DNA from: Halovivax asiaticus JCM 14624
GTDB taxonomy: Archaea > Halobacteriota > Halobacteria > Halobacteriales > Natrialbaceae
Length of the DNA stretch: 38,900 nucleotides
Assembly (NCBI RefSeq): GCF_000337515.1
Contig: NZ_AOIQ01000024.1
Coordinates: 1-38,900, forward strand
Direction: 5' to 3'
A model generated the notes under the pieces. It ran no database searches. It was not told the DNA's origin and saw only the letters and a list, made by a program, of their open reading frames with translations. The translations under genes were made by a program, and so were the position numbers. Positions 34,902 through 38,900 of the stretch are shown piece by piece (position 1 is the stretch's first letter; each line of letters starts with the position of its first letter).

Positions 34902-34907
34902 TTTAAC
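34902..34907 (+). promoter_or_regulatory. TATA-like box for superoxide dismutase
   Basis: TTTAAC about 36-41 bases before the ATG at 34943, giving a transcript with a very short leader. Confidence 0.5.
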
Positions 34908-34942
34908 ACTCGCGCGAACGAACACCTCTTCGGGTGTCCACA

Positions 34943-35545
34943 ATGACCGAACACGAACTTCCACCACTACCGTACGATTACGACGCACTCGAGCCATCGA
35001 TTTCCGAACAAGTCGTCACCTGGCATCACGACACACACCATCAGGGCTATGTCAACGGCCTTAACGCGGCCGAAGAGACCCTCGCCGAGAACCGTGAGAG
35101 CGGTGACTTCGGCAGTTCGCCCGGTGCCATCGGGAACGTGACCCACAACGGCTGTGGCCACTACCTCCACACGATGTTCTGGGAGAACATGTCTCCCAAC
35201 GGCGGCGGCGAACCCGAGGGCGACCTCGCCGACCGTATCGAGGAGGACTTCGGCTCCTACGAGGGCTGGAAGGGCGAATTCGAGGCCGCGGCCGGCGCCG
35301 CCGGTGGCTGGGCGCTCCTCGTCTACGATCCCGTCTCGAAGCAGCTCCGTAACATCGTCGTCGACAAACACGACCAGGGTGCACTCTGGGGCTCCCATCC
35401 AATCCTCGCCCTCGACGTCTGGGAACACTCGTACTACTACGACTACGGCCCGGACCGCGGCGACTTCATCGACAGTTTCTTCGACGTGATCAACTGGGAC
35501 TCCGTCGCCGAGGAGTACCAGAAGTGCCTCGATCACTTCGAGTAA
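34943..35545 (+). CDS. sod: Superoxide dismutase, Mn/Fe family
   Basis: A 200-residue SOD of the Mn/Fe fold. Metal ligands are the His in TWHHDTHHQGYVNGL (about 28), the second His in CGHYLHTMFWENMS, and the Asp/His pair in ALDVWEHSYYYDYGPD. GGWALLVYDPVSKQLRN holds the substrate-channel region. Cofactor preference (Mn or Fe) is not settled from sequence. The ATG at 34943 is preferred over the in-frame GTG at 34934. It stands alone after the ndk operon with its own promoter and a T-tract after it. Confidence 0.97.
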   Translation: MTEHELPPLPYDYDALEPSISEQVVTWHHDTHHQGYVNGLNAAEETLAENRESGDFGSSPGAIGNVTHNGCGHYLHTMFWENMSPNGGGEPEGDLADRIEEDFGSYEGWKGEFEAAAGAAGGWALLVYDPVSKQLRNIVVDKHDQGALWGSHPILALDVWEHSYYYDYGPDRGDFIDSFFDVINWDSVAEEYQKCLDHFE

Positions 35546-35572
35546 CGCCGCGTCGCCCCTATCGAACCTGCA

Positions 35573-35577
35573 TTTTT
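35573..35577 (+). terminator. Oligo-T tract after superoxide dismutase
   Basis: TTTTT 28 bases after the stop codon, a likely archaeal intrinsic termination site. Confidence 0.4.
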
Positions 35578-35655
35578 GTCGTCCGCGCTGTGTCACCGAT
35601 CGCCGATCCGGCAGCGACAGTTACGCTGGCGATCCAGCCCAGAATCCGCCGGGAG

Positions 35656-35660
35656 TTTTA
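35656..35660 (+). promoter_or_regulatory. TATA-like box for the DUF5827 gene
   Basis: TTTTA centred about 29 bases before the ATG at 35687, supporting a leaderless transcript. Confidence 0.45.
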
Positions 35661-35686
35661 GGACCCGGCCGTTCGTAGCCACTCGC

Positions 35687-35956
35687 ATGCCACGACCGAA
35701 ATCTGCGTTCGAATCGACCTACCCCTGTGATTTCTACGAGCCGTCCGACCTCTTGGAGGCCGGGCAGATGTACACCGTCTACGAGATCGCCAGACTCCTC
35801 CAGGAGCTCGAACCGGAGGCCGAACTCGACAGGGAGACCGAAGACATCCTGCTGGACTGGGCGATTCCGTGGATCATGATCAACGCCGACGATCTCGTCG
35901 TCGCCGAACCGCGAACCGAGGACGAACCCGGCTACTACGGATTGGCCGCTGAATAA
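35687..35956 (+). CDS. DUF5827 family protein
   Basis: An 89-residue soluble acidic protein. Recognisable stretches are FESTYPCDFYEPSDLLEAGQ, MYTVYEIARLLQELEPEAEL, ILLDWAIPWIMINADDLVVA and the C-terminal EDEPGYYGLAAE; these fit my memory of the haloarchaeal DUF5827 family. The function is unknown. The central hydrophobic W-A-I-P-W-I-M segment is short and probably buried rather than membrane-spanning. The start is fixed by the TATA-like box at 35656-35660 and the conserved N-terminus. Confidence 0.85.
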   Translation: MPRPKSAFESTYPCDFYEPSDLLEAGQMYTVYEIARLLQELEPEAELDRETEDILLDWAIPWIMINADDLVVAEPRTEDEPGYYGLAAE

Positions 35957-36012
35957 CGTCTGCGCTGTTCGTTCGACGCTAGGAAGTATTCGTCGCGACG
36001 CTATCGAGGTGG

Positions 36013-36591
36013 TCAGTGCTGTCGAGCCATCCGTCCGGCGAGTGTAACGTGGTCGGCGGGGTCGTCGGTCACGCTGGCTCCGTGTCCCGAGTGGAGTGCC
36101 TGCAACGAATGGCCGACGAGTGACTCGATCCGGTCGATACTCTCGATCAACGCAGTTCGGTCACCTTCCGGTAAGTCCGTTCGACCGAATCCACCGTTCG
36201 CGAAGACGAGGTCGCCGGCGAAGAGGATCTCTGGTTCGTGCGCGTACAGACAGAGATGGTCGTCCTTGTGACCCGGAGTGTGGACGGCCGTGTACTGGTG
36301 GTCGCCGATCGGAAGCGTTGCACCGTCGTCGAGCTCGGTGTCGACACCGTCTACGGTCGGATCGTATCCCCAGACGTCGACGTCGAAGTGATCCGTCACG
36401 GCTGCCAGATTCCCGACGTGATCGGGATGCGTGTGCGTCAGGACGACTGTGTCGAGGTCGTCTACCCGTGCGTCGATTTTCGCTACTACGTCGAAGTTCG
36501 AACCAGTGTCGACCAGAACTCGGCGATCACCGTCGACGAGAAATGCGTTGCTCGTAAAGACCGACTCTCTGGCGGCGAGATTCGTGATCAT
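36013..36591 (-). CDS. MBL-fold metallo-hydrolase
   Basis: A 192-residue metallo-beta-lactamase-fold hydrolase. The metal site motif THTHPDHVG has His53, His55, Asp57 and His58; a second site is seen in VHTPGHKDDHLCLYAHEP, LFAGDLVFANGGFGRTDLP and a C-terminal ALHSGHGASVTDDPADHV. The overall form is like glyoxalase-II or sulfur-metabolism relatives, but the length and lack of a C-terminal glyoxalase domain leave the substrate open. It is divergent from the membrane HTH gene, and the two promoters share about 160 bases. Confidence 0.93.
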   Translation of the reverse strand: MITNLAARESVFTSNAFLVDGDRRVLVDTGSNFDVVAKIDARVDDLDTVVLTHTHPDHVGNLAAVTDHFDVDVWGYDPTVDGVDTELDDGATLPIGDHQYTAVHTPGHKDDHLCLYAHEPEILFAGDLVFANGGFGRTDLPEGDRTALIESIDRIESLVGHSLQALHSGHGASVTDDPADHVTLAGRMARQH

Positions 36592-36753
36592 ACCGGCGTA
36601 TTGGCGAGACAGCCGCTTGTGCGTGTCGTCTCTCCGATCGCTGTCCCAGTTGTGTCGGCCAACGTCGGTAATTCCCTTCAGTTTGTCGAAGTGAATGGGG
36701 TACAGTGTGGTGATTCACAACTTCTATGGGGGGTCCCGGCGAACTTCGGACGA

Positions 36754-37965
36754 ATGCAACGGTCGGTCGCTGTGGCAATCGTCGCCTCGCTGCTGGTAGC
36801 AGGCCTGGTAGTGAGCGTGGCGTTCGTCTCACTAGATGGGGAATCCACTCAACCGTCTGCACCCGAGGCGGGTCCGTCTCCGACGGCGGTCAACTCCTCG
36901 GTCGGGACGACGGACCAGGAGTTCGATCGAACCACGTTCGACATCACCATCCAGGAGGATGGATCGGCGAGGTGGACCTTCGAGTACGAACGGACACTGG
37001 AGTCGACGGAAGAGGAGGACAACTTCGAAGCGTACGCGGATCGATTCGAGTCCGAAGAGACCGACCTCTACACGAAGTTCACGGAGCAAGCGTCGGCGCT
37101 GGTCACTGACGGTGAACGCTATACCGATCGCGAGATGACGGCGACGGACTTCAATCGAACGGCGCGCGTCGAGCGGTCGATCAATACGGACGGTGTCGTC
37201 CGCATGTCGTTTACGTGGGAGGGATTCGCGGCGACGGAGTCCGGGCGGGTCGTCATTTCTGACGTCTTCGAGGGCGGTTTCTACATCATGGCCGACCAGA
37301 AGCTTCGGATTCGGGCCGGAGACAACCTTGCGTTCGATCAAGTGTATCCGGATCCGGATGGGCAGGGCCCGGAACTGCACGAACGCGAACACGTAGTCTG
37401 GGAAGGTGAGCGGGAGTTCAACAGCGACCGACCGTACGTCGTTCTCGTTCCGGAGGGGAGTGCAGGGGCTACCAGCGGGCAAGACTCCCTCTCCACTCCA
37501 ACAGTGATCGGTGGTGCCGTCGTCGGCCTCGGTCTGGTGGTGGGGCTCGCTCTCGTTGCCTCCAGACGGGGTTGGTTCCCTGATTCGCTCGCATCGCTGC
37601 CCGATTCGTTCGGCGACGGTTCGACTGCCGACGACGAGGGTCAGCCATCGTCCCTGGGGGGCGGAGCTGGGAATCGCACAACCGAAGACACGAGTGAGGA
37701 ATCGGTGAGTGCCATCTCCGACGCCGAGCTCATGACGGACGAGGATCGCGTCGTCTCGTTGCTCTCCGAGAACGGGGGCCGGATGAAGCAGGTCCAGATC
37801 GTCGAACGCACCGACTGGTCGAAGTCCAAGGTGAGTATGCTCCTCTCCGAGATGGAGTCCGACGGAACGATCAGCAAACTCCGAGTCGGTCGGGAGAACA
37901 TCATCAGCCTCGATGGCTTCGAACCGGAAGCCGCCCGTTCGCCCCACGAAACCGAGTCACAGTGA
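36754..37965 (+). CDS. Membrane-anchored winged-helix regulator
   Basis: A 403-residue protein with an N-terminal signal-anchor-like helix (about 4-26, VAVAIVASLLVAGLVVSVAF) and an outside domain of about 220 residues rich in beta strands (TTFDITIQEDGSARWTFEYE, ESTEEEDNFEAYADRFESEE). A second membrane helix follows at about 250-272 (TVIGGAVVGLGLVVGLALVA), then a polar linker and a C-terminal winged helix (about 324-390) with SLLSENGGRMKQVQIVERTD and WSKSKVSMLLSEMESDGTIS. The order suggests a one-component regulator that senses outside and binds DNA inside. It resembles haloarchaeal proteins with DUF7345/DUF7343-like domains, but I am not certain of those names. The start at 36754 is chosen for the signal-like N-terminus and a TTCTATGG box at about 36722-36729. 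Confidence 0.85.
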   Translation: MQRSVAVAIVASLLVAGLVVSVAFVSLDGESTQPSAPEAGPSPTAVNSSVGTTDQEFDRTTFDITIQEDGSARWTFEYERTLESTEEEDNFEAYADRFESEETDLYTKFTEQASALVTDGERYTDREMTATDFNRTARVERSINTDGVVRMSFTWEGFAATESGRVVISDVFEGGFYIMADQKLRIRAGDNLAFDQVYPDPDGQGPELHEREHVVWEGEREFNSDRPYVVLVPEGSAGATSGQDSLSTPTVIGGAVVGLGLVVGLALVASRRGWFPDSLASLPDSFGDGSTADDEGQPSSLGGGAGNRTTEDTSEESVSAISDAELMTDEDRVVSLLSENGGRMKQVQIVERTDWSKSKVSMLLSEMESDGTISKLRVGRENIISLDGFEPEAARSPHETESQ

Positions 37966-37983
37966 GCGCCCAGAAACGGAACG

Positions 37984-37990
37984 CTTAAAC
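37984..37990 (+). promoter_or_regulatory. TATA-like box for tRNA-Glu
   Basis: CTTAAAC, 63 bases before the tRNA 5' end, allowing a roughly 40-base leader; nothing else is downstream that it could serve. Confidence 0.5.
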
Positions 37991-38052
37991 TGGCTTCTCC
38001 GCAAGGATGGAGTAGACACGGAGACCCCGACGATGGGTTCGACGTGTGGTTG

Positions 38053-38127
38053 GCTCCGTTGGTGTAGTCCGGCCAATCATCTTGCCCTCTCACGGCAAGG
38101 ACCAGGGTTCGAATCCCTGACGGAGCA
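38053..38127 (+). tRNA. tRNA-Glu(CTC)
   Basis: A 75-base tRNA. The acceptor stem GCTCCGT pairs with ACGGAGC, discriminator A at 38127; the anticodon stem TTGCC/GGCAA holds loop CTCTCAC with anticodon CTC at 38089-38091, reading GAG; the T-arm is CAGGG-TTCGAAT-CCCTG. CCA is not encoded. It is preceded by its own TATA-like box. Confidence 0.96.
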
Positions 38128-38859
38128 CTTCTTGGAACGTCTTGACGCGAAGAGCGTTGTCGATTCTGGATCTGTGACCAGTCGGTCCAGCGTCCCGAAC
38201 GCGGTAGGATCTGGTTCATTTGGGGGTTTTACTCGGTCGAACCCGCGCCCGTATATCGGGCTCGTCGAATAGGCGATTCCCCACCAGCAGAACGTTCTGG
38301 AACGGTACCCGCATCGATTTTCGCCCGAACGCTGCCCTCCATCCATCGACGAAGCCATGATTAGCCACCTCTGGTCGTACCCGTTGTTGTGGGGTACGGT
38401 TGGTCCGGTGCCCCACTTGGAGCTCGAGGCACGTGCCAGTGGACGCTCGGCCACACTGATCCAGTGGGCACCAGCACTCCACTCGATGGTTGAATGTCCA
38501 GCCGCAGCGAGTGGCTATCTTTCTCACTATCGATCCGAAGTAGTTGTTCATCGTCGGTGGTCACCGCACACGGGAAATGGTCCGATAGGCTCGTTGAGTA
38601 AGTGGTGTGTGATCGACCTGGCTCGCATGCACGTCGGTCTATCGAATTCGCTCACGAACCTCTCCCCCGAATGATCGTCGGTGCCTACAATTCAGAGTGA
38701 TAGCTGACCGGGTATCGGGGTGATTTCTCCGTCGGCAACCTCGCCATTCGTTCTCTGGCCGGCCAGTTGTTTTCCGCCGCACCGATATTCAAATACTGTC
38801 GCGTCGGCCCGCTTTCGTGCAAAATCGTGGCATGGTATCGGGGCCCGGAGTGCGATTCG
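38128..38859. other. Gene-free stretch after tRNA-Glu
   Basis: No credible gene is seen on either strand; reading frames present are short and lack codon bias. It has lower GC than the coding parts. A perfect hairpin, CGTACCC with GGGTACG and a nine-base loop, lies at 38376-38398, and the related GTGCCCCA follows near 38410. The remainder is unassigned and could be the upstream part of an rRNA operon. Confidence 0.5.
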
Positions 38860-38900
38860 TTCGACGGCCTTATATAGGCACCCGGGCTTCCAAATGAATG
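38860..38900 (+). promoter_or_regulatory. rRNA-operon-type promoter at the window end
   Basis: TTCGACGG at 38860-38867 followed by TTATATA at 38870-38876, then GGCACCCGGGC and AAATGAATG. This resembles the TTCGACGGTGTTTTATGTACCCC consensus of haloarchaeal rRNA promoters, with a strong TATA core. The transcript would begin around 38900 and lie outside the window, so an rrn operon is expected but not seen. Confidence 0.55.

Noticed and set aside
34709-34906. 65-residue frame between ndk and superoxide dismutase.
   Set aside because: It starts inside ndk, has no promoter or Shine-Dalgarno, and shows no protein-like pattern.
38077-38454. 125-residue minus-strand frame over tRNA-Glu.
   Set aside because: Its C-terminal SVRDSNPGP is the familiar product of translating the T-arm of a tRNA antisense; the tRNA is the real feature.
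1-38900. Search by eye for CRISPR arrays, insertion sequences, integrase or toxin-antitoxin genes.
   Set aside because: No regularly spaced repeats, transposase motifs or paired small toxin-like genes were seen.

Overview
This window is a chromosomal, core-genome segment of a haloarchaeon (class Halobacteria). The evidence is high GC, strongly acidic proteins, archaeal-type ribosomal proteins (S28e, L24e, L18e, L7Ae), archaeal RNA polymerase subunits D/N/K, the CDC48-PriS-GINS replication and proteostasis proteins, a mevalonate/isopentenyl-phosphate-kinase isoprenoid route, and many TATA-like boxes 25-30 bases before start codons, typical of leaderless haloarchaeal transcripts. I cannot name the genus. 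No CRISPR array, transposase, integrase or phage gene was recognised.

Layout. 1-8.2 kb: a small DUF5822-like membrane protein divergent from panB (pantoate pathway); an alpha/beta hydrolase; a small Hsp20-like protein whose stop overlaps the start of the CDC48 AAA ATPase; a bcp peroxiredoxin; the replication pair priS-gins; a GNAT acetyltransferase. 8.2-11.3 kb: archease and the RNA ligase RtcB, a short hypothetical protein and a Bat-type HTH_10 regulator. 11.3-11.9 kb: a gene-free stretch holding an inverted, nearly perfect 64-bp copy of the 5' part of the rps4 gene, which lies 4.7 kb away. 11.9-15.5 kb: three overlapping genes (DUF4129-like, DUF58, DUF7519-like) of a membrane cluster normally associated with a MoxR ATPase.

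15.5-21.9 kb is the archaeal S13/alpha-type cluster: tRNA-Ser(GCT), rps13, rps4, rps11, rpoD, tRNA-Leu(CAG), rpl18e, rpl13, rps9, rpoN, rpoK, eno, rps2, mostly with overlapping or near-abutting ends. 22-29.5 kb carries isoprenoid and RNA genes: a 42-residue membrane microprotein, mvk, ipk, a divergent Tat-exported lipase-like protein, a structured 350-bp non-coding region, RNase J, GGPP synthase and glutamyl-tRNA synthetase. 29.5-33 kb: a tiny Cys/His protein, an SDR oxidoreductase, and tmcA (tRNA acetyltransferase).

33.1-38.1 kb: the rpl7ae-rps28e-rpl24e-ndk operon with a long structured leader, superoxide dismutase, DUF5827, an MBL-fold hydrolase, a membrane-anchored winged-helix regulator, and tRNA-Glu(CTC). 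The last 770 bp are gene-free and end in a promoter resembling haloarchaeal rRNA-operon promoters, so an rrn operon may begin just outside the window.

The window is mainly housekeeping. The points most worth following are the inverted rps4 fragment, the structured leaders of RNase J and L7Ae, the Hsp20-like/CDC48 coupling, and the membrane-tethered HTH protein.
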